Assembly (NCBI GenBank): GCA_963676655.2
Contig: CAXXKX010000001.1
Location: 1-64,000, forward strand
Origin: G963676655 sp963676655
Lineage (GTDB): Bacteria; Verrucomicrobiota; Lentisphaeria; Victivallales; Victivallaceae
Direction of reading: 5' to 3'
Length of the DNA stretch: 64,000 bases
Every line of letters starts with the position of its first letter. Position 1 is the first letter of the stretch. Positions 1 to 8,786 of the stretch are shown piece by piece. The notes beneath the pieces are model-generated. The model saw only the letters and a list, made by a program, of their open reading frames with translations. It ran no database searches and was not told the origin of the DNA. A program made the position numbers and the translations under genes.

Positions 1-2
1 TA

Positions 3-1565
3 GAGTTGGATGCGGATACCGGCTGGAATGATGTTTCACTGACTGATAGCGATGTTGGTGCGTTGACTATGCTGGCGGACGAGTATAACCAATTGGATAT
101 TATCGGCAGCATTCCGCTGATTCTTGGTTATGATGGAGGTGGCGACCCGACCGGTAAAGTCCTGCAGGAGGATTATAATACCGTTTCCGGTAATTTGTCC
201 ATGACCTCTGATACCAGTTACAACTCCCTGACAATGGAATGGGCAGAAGTTTCCGGTAATCTGGATATGATCTCCAATGATGTTTCAACTCTGGTTGAAC
301 TGAATACTCTGGATATGACAACCAGTAATGTTTCCGGTTTTGTCAACATGGCCGCTGACTCAACTTCCAGTTTGGCCTCTACTCTGGTCAACAATGCCGA
401 CATCATCGGCAGTGATATCAGTGGTGATCTAAGTATGACTACTGCCAGCGGTTCCAATGATCTCTATACTGCGGCCGGCGTTGATGGCGTCGGGAACCAG
501 TTGAATTCCTCGATTGGCGGCGATGTGCTTATGCAGGTTACCGCGGGGAATAATACAGCGGACATTAACGATACCGCGATAACCGGTTCGCTTACTATGC
601 AAGGAAACGCTAATACGGTAAACAGTTTGAGCATTAGTGACAGTTCGATTGCCGGCGGAATTGCCGTGATCGGCGGCGTCAGCGCCGGGACTTATACTGT
701 CAGCATTGAAGATTCGACGATTGGCGGCGGGATTGACACCGGTACGGCCTCGGTCAATATAACTATCGCCGGATCAACTTTAAGCAATAGCAGCACAGTC
801 ACCGGCGGTCTGGTTACCGGTGATAATATTGATACTATAGTCGTAGGATCAATAGCTCAGGATGCTTCATCTGTTGACACTATTGATGCCGGTGGCGGTA
901 ACGACTCCTTGAGAGTTTATGTAAACGCCTCTGTTACCAGTATTGACATGGGCGCCGGGGCTGATACGGTCATTATTGATCAGGATGCTTTGTTCAATAT
1001 TTCAACGATTTTGATGACCGACGGCGACGGCAGTGTTACCATTAACGGTACTCATACAGACTTTGCGGTCAATGGCGCGACCTTTGGTGCTACAAACTTT
1101 GCAACATACGTCAAAGACTTAATCGCCGGCGGTGACTCAACAATAACCTTTGATTATGCCGGAAGTTCGGGAACTGCGGTTGCCGGAACTATTACAACGA
1201 CCGATGGCGGCACTAATTATGTTACAACGATTCTTGACGCAACCGGCTTGCCGAAAGCCGGCGCGGCTCTGATCGATGGTACAAATTTGTCGTCATGGGA
1301 CGTTTTGAGTAACGCTGATGATAATGAATTGGCAATTGTAATGGATGGTTACACCCTGAATGATGGTGATGTGTTCAATCTGGTCACCGGTTATACTGCC
1401 GGTGTTGCGAGCTGGGCCGCCTCTTCAATTACTTTGACCCTGGATGGCACCGATTATACATTGACTGACATCGGATCCACTTATACTAATGGTTTCTGGA
1501 CTCTTGGTCTAAACCTGGATGGAGGGGTGACTAATAATCTGCAGTTGCGCTACGATGCGCCGTAA
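3..1565 (+). CDS. Repetitive beta-helix surface/secreted protein, C-terminal part
   Basis: The reading frame is open to the left window edge, so the true start lies upstream; only about 520 C-terminal residues are visible. The first ~250 residues carry degenerate repeats of roughly 25-35 residues built on the pattern [V/I]-[S/G/T]-G-x-[L/V/I]-x-M (for example VSGNLSM, ISGDLSM, ITGSLTM), rich in Asn, Asp, Ser, Thr and Gly. This composition is typical of right-handed beta-helix adhesins. Around residues 280-330 there are two RTX-like stretches (DAGGGNDSL, GAGADTV) that may bind calcium. No autotransporter barrel or sorting motif is visible at the C-terminus. A strong terminator follows 22 bp after the stop. 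The function is inferred to be surface or extracellular; the ligand is unknown. Confidence 0.6.
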   Translation, partial: ELDADTGWNDVSLTDSDVGALTMLADEYNQLDIIGSIPLILGYDGGGDPTGKVLQEDYNTVSGNLSMTSDTSYNSLTMEWAEVSGNLDMISNDVSTLVELNTLDMTTSNVSGFVNMAADSTSSLASTLVNNADIIGSDISGDLSMTTASGSNDLYTAAGVDGVGNQLNSSIGGDVLMQVTAGNNTADINDTAITGSLTMQGNANTVNSLSISDSSIAGGIAVIGGVSAGTYTVSIEDSTIGGGIDTGTASVNITIAGSTLSNSSTVTGGLVTGDNIDTIVVGSIAQDASSVDTIDAGGGNDSLRVYVNASVTSIDMGAGADTVIIDQDALFNISTILMTDGDGSVTINGTHTDFAVNGATFGATNFATYVKDLIAGGDSTITFDYAGSSGTAVAGTITTTDGGTNYVTTILDATGLPKAGAALIDGTNLSSWDVLSNADDNELAIVMDGYTLNDGDVFNLVTGYTAGVASWAASSITLTLDGTDYTLTDIGSTYTNGFWTLGLNLDGGVTNNLQLRYDAP

Positions 1566-1587
1566 GCAGAAAGAAACAACCAAAAGC

Positions 1588-1619
1588 AAACAGCCGTGGA
1601 GAAATCCACGGCTGTTTTT
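1588..1619 (+). terminator. Rho-independent terminator
   Basis: An 11-12 bp stem (arm CAGCCGTGGA, loop GAAA, then its complement) is followed by a run of five T. It lies 22 bp after the stop of the beta-helix gene. The A-rich left flank would also serve the opposite strand. Confidence 0.9.
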
Positions 1620-1626
1620 CTTCCCC

Positions 1627-1732
1627 TGGGAGCGCGACGCTCCAGCGCCGCATTGCGCAGTCCGCCGAACGGAGCAGTTTACCGCGTTCAGCGCGTCCTA
1701 CTTGGGAGCGTGCCGCTCCAGAGCTGCATTGC
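1627..1732. repeat. Pair of REP-like GC-rich palindromic repeats
   Basis: Two ~30 bp copies, at 1627-1656 and 1703-1732, share the form TGGGAGCG-N3/4-CGCTCCAG followed by GCATTGC. Each can fold as a GGAGCG/CGCTCC hairpin. They sit between the beta-helix gene and the convergent hydrolase gene and carry no coding sequence. They are consistent with a REP family. Confidence 0.6.
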
Positions 1733-1772
1733 AACTCCAGCATGTTAATAACGGAAATACCGTTCCATACTT

Positions 1773-2543
1773 TCAACTTTTAGCTTGCAACCCTGTAACG
1801 GTTTGCAGGCCGTTGAGATCGTAGAGCGGGGAATCATGGTTGCCGCCGGGGATTTTCCGGTAGAAGAAATCAGGTTTGTCCCGGAGTTTGTCCCGGAGCA
1901 TTTCAGCTTGTTCAACCGGGATGATTTCATCCGCGCCGCCGTGAACGAAATATACCGGCATCGTCAGTTTGTCAGCGTTTAATAACGCGGAATGCTTTTT
2001 CAGGTCTTCCTGCGTATAAGCGGAACTTATCGCCGCCGCTATTTCGCGCACGACGGGTTTTTCCTGTCGCAGACACCACTCACGGTAAGATGTTAAATCG
2101 CTTGCGGCTCCGAGTGATACAACGGCGTCAACATCCTCCGGATGCCTGACCGCATAGATCAAATTGCCGGTACCGCCCATAGAGCCGGAATAAAACAAGG
2201 TTTTTCGCAAACCGTATTCTTGTCTCAGGTAGTTAAGCAGTTCGTGCAGATCAGACACGGCGGCGGGATTCATCCAGGCGTTATCGCGCAGATTAGGGGT
2301 AAGAATGCCCGCGCCGGTATTCCGGAAGGCCGGGAACCAGGTTTCGCGTATATCCTGGCGGGTATAAAGCTGGTCGCCGTGAGAGCCGTGTCCATGCAGA
2401 GAGACAATCCAGAAGTCCGGATCTTTCCCCGGCAGGATCAAAGCCCAGTCGGTCAAGCCGTCATAAGAGCTTTGATAATCCAGCTTCAGCACTCCGTTTG
2501 GAAAGCCGTTTTCGCTTTGCGGAACTTTACTGAGAATCTTCAT
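1773..2543 (-). CDS. Alpha/beta hydrolase (esterase/peptidase-like)
   Basis: A 256-residue cytoplasmic alpha/beta hydrolase with no signal peptide. The nucleophile elbow G-S-M-G-G places the catalytic serine at residue 121; Asp205 (in GGADEIIP) and His236 (in GGNHDS) complete a triad. An HGHGSHGDQ stretch near residue 50 fits the oxyanion region. The protein is a paralogue of the 273-residue hydrolase at 4649-5470: same triad spacing, same WAL..PG and NMRG/NLRD-type stretches. It is last in a minus-strand cluster that includes an amidohydrolase and a hydroxypyruvate-isomerase-like protein, so a catabolic ester or acyl substrate is likely, but it cannot be named. REP-like palindromes lie between it and the next gene upstream. 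Confidence 0.8.
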   Translation of the reverse strand: MKILSKVPQSENGFPNGVLKLDYQSSYDGLTDWALILPGKDPDFWIVSLHGHGSHGDQLYTRQDIRETWFPAFRNTGAGILTPNLRDNAWMNPAAVSDLHELLNYLRQEYGLRKTLFYSGSMGGTGNLIYAVRHPEDVDAVVSLGAASDLTSYREWCLRQEKPVVREIAAAISSAYTQEDLKKHSALLNADKLTMPVYFVHGGADEIIPVEQAEMLRDKLRDKPDFFYRKIPGGNHDSPLYDLNGLQTVTGLQAKS

Positions 2544-2554
2544 AGTTATTTGTT

Positions 2555-2637
2555 GCAGACTTACAGCCTGCGGTTACTTTCTTATTATTTTACCCACGGC
2601 GTTGCCGTGGGCTTTGCAATTTCAGGCTTACAGCCTG
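2555..2637. repeat. REP-like palindrome cluster
   Basis: Three motifs occur in order: GCAGACTTACAGCCTGC (2555-2571), the hairpin CCCACGGCGTTGCCGTGGG (2593-2611) and CAGGCTTACAGCCTG (2623-2637). The same three-part order recurs at 4408-4494. No gene lies in the 2544-2725 gap. Confidence 0.7.
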
Positions 2638-2725
2638 TTATCTTGAAGAATTTAAATTTTTCCTGAATCTCAGGATATTTGCTTTGTTTCGTATTCAACC
2701 TTCAACGTTCAACGTTCAACTTCAA

Positions 2726-4321
2726 TTATTGCCTTTTTTGCAGAATGCGTTCCATATTCCGGGCGAGGGCCGGGAGCAGTTCGTCATCATTCAGCGGCAG
2801 CGACAAGAAGCGGCCAAGTTCCCAAACCACACTGTGGCCAAGGGTGTCCGAACCAAAGACGACTTTCTCAATACCAACCTGGGTGATTGCTTCCTCGTAC
2901 AAATCAGGGACCGTGAAGCTGCCGCAGAATTCCAGATAGACGTTATCGTTGTTCAGTACCAGTTCAATCGCTTCCTGTCTGCCGTTGCCGGAGCCGCCGG
3001 AGTGCCCCAGCAGAAATGTCGCGTTCGGATATTTCGGGACTATTTCGGCAAGCATTCCGGGGGAATCGAAGCTGCCGCCCCAGGTATGCAGCAGAATCGG
3101 CAGATGATGTTTGTCGGCATACTCCCATACCGGATTGTAGGACGGATCAGTAACCGGGATTTTCCAGTAATCGGAGAGGAGTTTGAAGCCGACATAAAAA
3201 TCGCGGCTGAAAAAATCGTCAAACCGCGGCGTTAAATCTTCGCTGAAACGCGGATTGAAGCCAAGGTAGCCCTTGAAAGAACCATGATCCTTGAACGCCT
3301 GTTCGGTCGCCAGATTGCCTTCGACGCCGTCGCCGAACAGCGCAATGCCGGAACATACAATGGTCAAATTGATGGCCAGGCGTTCGGACTGGCGGCTGAA
3401 CGCTTCGGCGCTTTCACCGGGGGAGGTTTCCGGCATGAACCAGCCCATGTCGGGCAGTTGATCGTGGGCGTGGGCATCGATAATCGGGACCTCCCTGAGC
3501 GGTTCACCCTGACAAAATTTTTCCCATAACGGTTTATCCGCATCGAGGCAGGGTGAGATTTGTTTCCGGGACGCCGGTATATCCAGCAGACGTTCGATAT
3601 TACCGTGAGCAATAAGTTCCCGTTCCGCATCGGATATTTTCGCAAAAGCGAGTTCCGCGATCGCCGCGCCGTAATGGGACTTGAATCCGAACCCGAACAG
3701 GACCCGTTCCGCACCGAAGTCACGGCATAGCAGTTCGATGCTCTCACGCATATGCAGCCATGAAGTATCGATATAAATATTCGGACAGCGCCACATCAGG
3801 TCAAGAATCGCGCCGAAAGGCGGCCACATGATCTGGGTCAGCACGAAATTAACCTGTGGGAACCGCTTTGCCAGATATTCCACATCCGGAGAATTCTGAT
3901 CAATCATTTTGACGTCCCAGAGTACCAGCGGTTCATATTCCGTCAGTTCCGCTAGGACTCTTTCAATCCGGCGAAGCGGGAAGCGGCAGACTTCCGGTGT
4001 CAGGCGAATGGCCCGGACCTGCTTTGAGGCGAATACCTTTTTCAAGGAGTCAAGCACTCCGTTGGCGTAAAAACAGGCCGGGGTAATGATAAATGCCGGA
4101 ATTATGCGGTCCTCCGCCCCGGCTGCGGCAATCTCTTCCAGCAGTTTAAGGTTGCCGAAGGTCGGGTTGATATCCCTGGCGGCGAGATGCCAGGCCAGGG
4201 AGCGTTCAATCCCGAGATAGTCAAGATGTTTGATCAGATCGTTGACGGTTGGAAAATCGGTGGTTTCATACGCGCTTTTTCCGATGCGTCCGTTGACGTT
4301 GAAAAGACTTGAAATCTTCAT
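2726..4321 (-). CDS. Tandem-fused amidohydrolase (two amidohydrolase-2 barrels, first one degenerate)
   Basis: The 531-residue protein contains two successive amidohydrolase-2-like TIM barrels. The C-terminal barrel (about residues 275-531) starts with the metal motif D-A-H-A-H-D (His284, His286), continues with LLHTWGG and LLGHSGG, and ends with V-V-F-G-S-D (Asp492), so it looks catalytically complete. The N-terminal barrel (about 1-250) keeps the same order of strands (RLTPEV, FVLTQI, YIDTSW, then VLFGFGFKSH near residue 215, where an active copy would have GSD). It lacks both the HxH start and the GSD aspartate. This suggests gene duplication and fusion with a regulatory or structural first half. 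Members of the family hydrolyse or decarboxylate small carboxylates or lactones; the substrate here is unknown. It belongs to the minus-strand cluster 1773-7684. Confidence 0.8.
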   Translation of the reverse strand: MKISSLFNVNGRIGKSAYETTDFPTVNDLIKHLDYLGIERSLAWHLAARDINPTFGNLKLLEEIAAAGAEDRIIPAFIITPACFYANGVLDSLKKVFASKQVRAIRLTPEVCRFPLRRIERVLAELTEYEPLVLWDVKMIDQNSPDVEYLAKRFPQVNFVLTQIMWPPFGAILDLMWRCPNIYIDTSWLHMRESIELLCRDFGAERVLFGFGFKSHYGAAIAELAFAKISDAERELIAHGNIERLLDIPASRKQISPCLDADKPLWEKFCQGEPLREVPIIDAHAHDQLPDMGWFMPETSPGESAEAFSRQSERLAINLTIVCSGIALFGDGVEGNLATEQAFKDHGSFKGYLGFNPRFSEDLTPRFDDFFSRDFYVGFKLLSDYWKIPVTDPSYNPVWEYADKHHLPILLHTWGGSFDSPGMLAEIVPKYPNATFLLGHSGGSGNGRQEAIELVLNNDNVYLEFCGSFTVPDLYEEAITQVGIEKVVFGSDTLGHSVVWELGRFLSLPLNDDELLPALARNMERILQKRQ

Positions 4322-4407
4322 CTTTGTCAGAATTCCTGTTTTTTATTTTTATGGTTCTTTTGGTGTTTTCATGGATATACCATAATTCAATGATTTTTTC
4401 ATGTTTT

Positions 4408-4601
4408 TTATTGCAGACTTACAGCCTGCTATTGTTTTTTTATTATTTCCCCCGGGCGTTGCCCGGGGCTTTGTTCTTTCAGGCCTACGGCCTGGTGGTC
4501 TTTTATCTTCTTCAGCCCCATAGGGGCGCAATATCACAGCCCCGGGCAACGCCCGGGGGGATCTAGTTACACCTAAAACGCAGGCTGTAAGTCTGCAATA
4601 A
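4408..4601. repeat. ~190 bp MITE/REP-like element with terminal inverted repeats
   Basis: GCAGACTTACAGCCTGC at 4413-4429 is repeated in inverted form at 4580-4596, bounding a block that holds the hairpins CCCCGGGCGTTGCCCGGGG (4450-4468), CAGGCCTACGGCCTG (4480-4494), GCCCCATAGGGGC and a second, inverted CCCGGGCAACGCCCGGG (about 4541-4557). The block is non-coding and related to the cluster at 2555-2637. It could be mobilised in trans by a Y1/HUH transposase such as the one at 45546-46529; that link is inference. Confidence 0.65.
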
Positions 4602-4648
4602 AACGAATTCGTAAGGCCCTATCCACTAAAACACCGAAAGAGCCATTT

Positions 4649-5470
4649 TTATAATCTGTCTTCAGGACAGTAACCGTTTATTTTTAACTGTTCCAGGTCA
4701 ATATCCACCCATAATGCCGAGTCATGATTTCCGGCGGGAATCTCATAATAGGTAAAATTATTCTTTTTTCTCATGGCTGCGGCAATTTTTCTGGTTTCCT
4801 CAACCGGAATTAATGGATCATCTTCTCCGATAGTCAGAATTATCGGCATATTAAGTTTATCAATATTCGCCAGGACTGAACGGGCCTGGAAAAGTTCCGG
4901 TTTTTCCTCCAATGATCCCCCATAAGCTTCAAATGTCACTTTAGCCAACATTTGCAGGACTTCATTTTTACTTTTACGGGCAAAATCCAAACGGGCAAAA
5001 ATGTCGCACATCCCCAGTGCGATAATTCCATCTATTTTTTCCGGGTGAATACAGGCGTATGCCATTGCACTGGATGCCCCTCCTGAACCGCCTAGAAGAA
5101 TAATTTTGCCGCAATCCAACTTATCTTTGCAATAATTCAGCAGATCGGTTAAATCACCGGTGGCGGCGGGACTCATATATGAAGTGCCGCGCATATTGAT
5201 TGAAAGCAACGGATGCCCGCCGGCCAATATGCGCTTAAGCCAGAAGTTTCTGACATCCCGGCGGATGAATATTTGATCCGCCTCGGAAAAAGAACCATGT
5301 AGATATACTATAGTGCTTTTCAATGGATTTCCCGGGCTGAATAACGCCCAGTCGCTCTTCCCGTCAAAACCGCTTTCAAAAACGATACGGATTGTGCCGT
5401 CAGGATATATATCAGCGTTTTCAGGGACATCAGATGATAATATTTTGAATTTGGATTTATTTTTCATCAT
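4649..5470 (-). CDS. Alpha/beta hydrolase, paralogue of the 1773-2543 gene
   Basis: A 273-residue alpha/beta hydrolase. The nucleophile elbow G-G-S-G-G gives Ser129; Asp218 in GEDDPLIP and His249 in AGNHDS complete the triad. There is no signal peptide. The start overlaps the end of the upstream isomerase-like gene by 14 bp, so the two are very likely co-transcribed and translationally coupled; the second codon is also ATG and could be used. It shares its whole architecture with the 256-residue hydrolase further down the cluster, which implies a local duplication. The substrate is unknown; an acylated sugar or an ester released in the same pathway is plausible. Confidence 0.8.
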   Translation of the reverse strand: MMKNKSKFKILSSDVPENADIYPDGTIRIVFESGFDGKSDWALFSPGNPLKSTIVYLHGSFSEADQIFIRRDVRNFWLKRILAGGHPLLSINMRGTSYMSPAATGDLTDLLNYCKDKLDCGKIILLGGSGGASSAMAYACIHPEKIDGIIALGMCDIFARLDFARKSKNEVLQMLAKVTFEAYGGSLEEKPELFQARSVLANIDKLNMPIILTIGEDDPLIPVEETRKIAAAMRKKNNFTYYEIPAGNHDSALWVDIDLEQLKINGYCPEDRL

Positions 5471-6242
5471 TCAGATAAGCTAAAGTTTTTCGCAAACTTT
5501 CACCGCTTTCCAGCAGCGGCATGTATTCCAGCCCGAAATAGCCGTCGTAAGCTGATTGGTCGATTGCGTTAAGGATGAATGGATAATTGGTTTCGCCGTT
5601 GAACAGTTCATGGCGGCCCGGTACCCCGGCGGCATGGAAATGGCCGATCCAGTCGATATTGTTTTCGATAAAGACGGTCAGGTTGCCGGTCGCGATTGCC
5701 ATGTGATAGACATCATAAAGGATTTTTACATTAGGCAGGCCGACTTCTTTGACGATCGCCACGCTGTCTTGCGGGCTTTCCAAAAAATAGCCGGCGTGGT
5801 CAACTTCCAGATTCAACGGTTCCAGATTAAGCTTGAAGCCTTTGGGCGCAACTTTTTCTCCAGCGGCAACCAGCGCTTCAATCAACGCCTTGCGCTGTTC
5901 CTGATAACTGCGTCCGCCGACGCTCGGGCCGGTGGTGACAATGCCACGGTCGCAGCCCGCGGCCAGCGCGTTATCGGAAAAACGGTCGATTTGGTCAACA
6001 AATACGTTGAGATTTTCTTTTGCGACCGGCGCGGTTTCTTTTCCATTAGGGGAATTCAGCACTACGCTAACCAGTTTTACGCCGCAGGCGTCGGCCGAAT
6101 TGGCAATTGCTTTCAGGTTTTCAAGGTTTCCGCCCTGCCAGGTTTCGATATATTTACAGCCGCATTCGGCTATTTTCGGAACCCGCTCATGCAGCGGCAG
6201 TTCTTTGAACAGGACATCGATCAATGCGTCAATCTTTACCAT
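5457..6242 (-). CDS. Hydroxypyruvate isomerase-like TIM-barrel protein
   Basis: A 261-residue sugar-phosphate isomerase/epimerase (AP endonuclease 2 superfamily) protein closest in style to hydroxypyruvate isomerase (Hyi). The metal-site signatures are visible in order: N-L-E-P-L-N (Glu near residue 142), I-L-Y-D-V-Y-H-M (Asp and His near 175), H-F-H-A-A-G-V-P-G-R-H-E and finally G-L-E-Y-M-P. Length fits the family (about 258-270). Hyi interconverts hydroxypyruvate and tartronate semialdehyde in glyoxylate metabolism, but relatives act on other small ketoses, so the substrate is uncertain. It is coupled to the downstream alpha/beta hydrolase by a 14 bp overlap. A 173 bp gap separates it from the aminotransferase gene. 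Confidence 0.75.
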   Translation of the reverse strand: MVKIDALIDVLFKELPLHERVPKIAECGCKYIETWQGGNLENLKAIANSADACGVKLVSVVLNSPNGKETAPVAKENLNVFVDQIDRFSDNALAAGCDRGIVTTGPSVGGRSYQEQRKALIEALVAAGEKVAPKGFKLNLEPLNLEVDHAGYFLESPQDSVAIVKEVGLPNVKILYDVYHMAIATGNLTVFIENNIDWIGHFHAAGVPGRHELFNGETNYPFILNAIDQSAYDGYFGLEYMPLLESGESLRKTLAYLNDEK

Positions 6243-6415
6243 TTTTTATTTTCCCTTTTTTGTAATTATCAATGAGTCATGCAAAATGCGAATATTAACC
6301 ACGAAAATCACGAAAAGTCACGAAAAAGTTTTTTTTATTTTTCAGCTTGAGCTGAAAACTTAAACACTTCTCTGTGCTCCTCCGTGTTTTCAATGGTTAT
6401 TATTTCTAACGGTTT

Positions 6416-7684
6416 TTAAAATATTTCCGTGAATTTTTGATTAATTGCGGCGGCTCTTTCCGCGACCCAGTTTTTATCCATGTCCGGGGCGATTGCGATT
6501 GTCGCCAGCCGCAACATGATGTCTTTTGTCTTAGGACACATATCCTTGTTGTAATCAGGCAGCTTTTCAACCAGCGGACAGGTGAATGGGTAGCCTTCCG
6601 GAGTTACGGTCTTCTGTTCAAGAATATGTTCCCAGTTCCAATATACATGCCAATCGCGTACACCGCGAGTCTCTTTTGCCGCGAGTCCTCCCAAATTTGC
6701 TTCTGTGATGGCTTTTGCCGCATTTTCGCTGGTGTCGAACAGGATACCCAGCGTATAGCCGCAGACGCCTTCCGGATCGGCCGGTTCAACCCATTTGGCG
6801 CAGGCCGGAAGCTTGATCGCCTTTTTCAAGGCGTTGTAGACTTCACGGGTCCGGGTGTTGATCCAGTCCAGTTTGCGCATTTGAGCCAGCCCGACCGCGG
6901 CGCACAGCTCCGGCATCCGGTAGTTTTCGCCGCAGAAGAGCTCGCCTTCGCGTCTTTCCTTCGCGAAGCGGTCGGGCCGCCAGCAGGCCGCGGTATCGTG
7001 GTAACTCTGGGCGCGGGTGTAGAGCCATTCATCGTCGGTCATGACAATGCCGCCTTCGCCGGTGCCGATTACCTTGTAGGCATCCAGACTCACGCAGCCG
7101 AGGTCGCCCCATGTCCCGAGATATTTTCCTTTATACTTGCCGCCGAAAGCCTGGGCGGTATCCTCAATTACCGCAAGATGATATTTTGCCGCAATATCGC
7201 AGATCTTATCCATTTCGCAGGGATGACCGATCATATGGACCGGCATGATTGCCTTCGTTTTGCGGGTTATGCATTTTTCGATTGCTTCCGGATCGATCGT
7301 CAACGATTCATTGATCTCACAGATGACCGGGATCGCCCGGGCCACGACAATCGCCGAAACGCTGGCGAAAAATGTATAGCCCGGAACAATTACTTCATCA
7401 CCCGGTCCGACCCCGGCGGCTACCAGGGCCGCGATCAGGGCGCTGGTCCCGGAGTTGACGGTTAACGCGTATTCACAGCCGATTTTTTCCCGGATTACTT
7501 TTTCCAGCTCGTCGCATTTGCTTCTAGGGTTATAGTAGCGGAAGAAGTTACCGGCGTTCGGAGTCTGGGAATCTGAATCAAGCAGATCTTTTATCTTGCT
7601 CTGAGTATCCGCGCTTACGTTGAAAACATCGATGACTTCCATCAGTTCGTCTGTGGAATACTTGTAGTATTTTCCATTGCTCAT
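6416..7684 (-). CDS. DegT/DnrJ/EryC1/StrS-family PLP aminotransferase
   Basis: A 422-residue fold-type I aminotransferase of the DegT/StrS family. Visible are NSGTSAL (residues 77-83), VIEDTAQAFGG with the PLP-nitrogen Asp175, and S-L-D-A-Y-K-V-I-G-T-G-E-G-G, where Lys204 should form the internal aldimine. The family transaminates keto-sugars, and some members act as dehydratases. A good ribosome site (AAAGGA, 8 bp spacing) precedes the ATG. It is first in the minus-strand cluster and divergent from the AraC regulator at 7891, with which it shares a 125-206 bp control region. The neighbouring genes look catabolic rather than part of a nucleotide-sugar pathway, so the substrate may be a free or phosphorylated sugar; this is inference. 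Confidence 0.8.
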   Translation of the reverse strand: MSNGKYYKYSTDELMEVIDVFNVSADTQSKIKDLLDSDSQTPNAGNFFRYYNPRSKCDELEKVIREKIGCEYALTVNSGTSALIAALVAAGVGPGDEVIVPGYTFFASVSAIVVARAIPVICEINESLTIDPEAIEKCITRKTKAIMPVHMIGHPCEMDKICDIAAKYHLAVIEDTAQAFGGKYKGKYLGTWGDLGCVSLDAYKVIGTGEGGIVMTDDEWLYTRAQSYHDTAACWRPDRFAKERREGELFCGENYRMPELCAAVGLAQMRKLDWINTRTREVYNALKKAIKLPACAKWVEPADPEGVCGYTLGILFDTSENAAKAITEANLGGLAAKETRGVRDWHVYWNWEHILEQKTVTPEGYPFTCPLVEKLPDYNKDMCPKTKDIMLRLATIAIAPDMDKNWVAERAAAINQKFTEIF

Positions 7685-7777
7685 TTTACTAATCCTTTCA
7701 TGGTAAAGTTGATTATTGAGGTTTTTGAGTGTATTGTACCAGTATTATACTTTAAATAAAAAAAATAAACATGGTAG

Positions 7778-7808
7778 ATATTGCAAATAACTTGTAAAAT
7801 ATTGCAAA
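7778..7808 (+). promoter_or_regulatory. Candidate AraC-family half-sites, 21 bp apart
   Basis: The 10-mer ATATTGCAAA occurs at 7778-7787 and 7799-7808, exactly 21 bp (two helical turns) apart, in the region between the divergent aminotransferase and AraC genes. Tandem half-sites with this spacing are typical of AraC-family operators. The assignment to this regulator is inference from position. Confidence 0.5.
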
Positions 7809-7890
7809 GATGAAAAAAACAATAAATATCGCATTGCGTTTTTCTGACGCACAGATTAAGCGGGTTTCCCCCGTTGTAAGGAGCGTAAAT

Positions 7891-8664
7891 GTGTTTCCGT
7901 TGAACTTGAGACGGATAGCGAATTGTGCCACGCCGTCGACCTGGGCCCTGGAATATCATTCGAAAGACGCCGGACTGGTTGAACTGGAAGCTGAGGACGG
8001 TCGTTGTCGTCGGCGTCGGGCCAATTCGGTTCACATTTACGCGCCGGGATGTCGTTACCGGGAAGATACCAGAACCGCCGACTTGCCGCTGGAAGAAAAC
8101 TATTTTATTCTCTCTGACGCAGAAAAGTGCGGTTTTGACCGGTTGATCGATTCTCGCCTCCGGTTTGCGGTCTCGAGAGATCCGGCCGGTAGAATAGGAG
8201 AACTGATGCGTAAAGCCGGCGAATTGTGTGAAAACAATGGCGAGAGAGTGTTCTGGCATGTACAGTCGATTTTCATGGAGATTGTGCAAATCATGATGTC
8301 GGCCCGGCAAACCGGCCCGGGCGAATGGGATATCGATCCGGTCGATGAAGTATATTTTGCCGGGGAGGTGGAAGCTTATTTGCGGAAAAATATTGCGCAC
8401 AATGTTAAAATTTCGGAGATTGCCCGTTACATGAAGGTAAGCGAATCCTCGCTTAATCACCGTTTCAAGCAGGACACTGGATTTTCGCCGATAGCCAGAT
8501 TGATCGAGATACGGATGGATTTTGCCAAAAGTCTGCTGCTGAAAGGTGAAAAACTGGTCAATATTGCTGAAATGACCGGGTTTTATGACGAATATCATCT
8601 ATCCAAAACGTTCAAAAAGCAGACCGGCATGACGCCCCGGGAGTTTCGGACACGGGAAGGCTGA
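7891..8664 (+). CDS. AraC-family transcriptional regulator
   Basis: A regulator with an N-terminal ligand-sensing domain (beta-rich, cupin-like, about the first 130 residues) and a C-terminal double helix-turn-helix AraC domain of ~95 residues (VKISEIARYMKVSESSLNHRF, then LVNIAEMTGFYDEYHLSKTF and a MTPREFR end). I prefer the GTG at 7891, preceded by AAGGAG with 7 bp spacing, giving 257 residues. An in-frame ATG at 7810 would add 27 residues but has no visible ribosome site and would put the 10-mer half-sites right up to the start codon. It is divergent from the aminotransferase-led cluster and is the natural candidate for its activator. Confidence 0.8.
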   Translation: MFPLNLRRIANCATPSTWALEYHSKDAGLVELEAEDGRCRRRRANSVHIYAPGCRYREDTRTADLPLEENYFILSDAEKCGFDRLIDSRLRFAVSRDPAGRIGELMRKAGELCENNGERVFWHVQSIFMEIVQIMMSARQTGPGEWDIDPVDEVYFAGEVEAYLRKNIAHNVKISEIARYMKVSESSLNHRFKQDTGFSPIARLIEIRMDFAKSLLLKGEKLVNIAEMTGFYDEYHLSKTFKKQTGMTPREFRTREG

Positions 8665-8786
8665 TATTTTTTGAGGTCGAGATTTGAAGATCTAACACTT
8701 TGAACATCGAACATCGAATCGGGGAATGAAAGATAAAAAACGAAGTGAGAGCGTGAATTGGACTGTGGCGATAGTGAATATTGAAC

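Noticed and set aside
3..1565. Calling the beta-helix protein an autotransporter.
   Set aside because: No C-terminal beta-barrel is present; only the passenger-like repeats are visible.
6294..6330. Repeated TCACGAAAA units that could be a direct-repeat array or CRISPR-like.
   Set aside because: The units are only 9-10 bp and irregular, with no spacers of constant length; a simple intergenic low-complexity stretch seems likelier.
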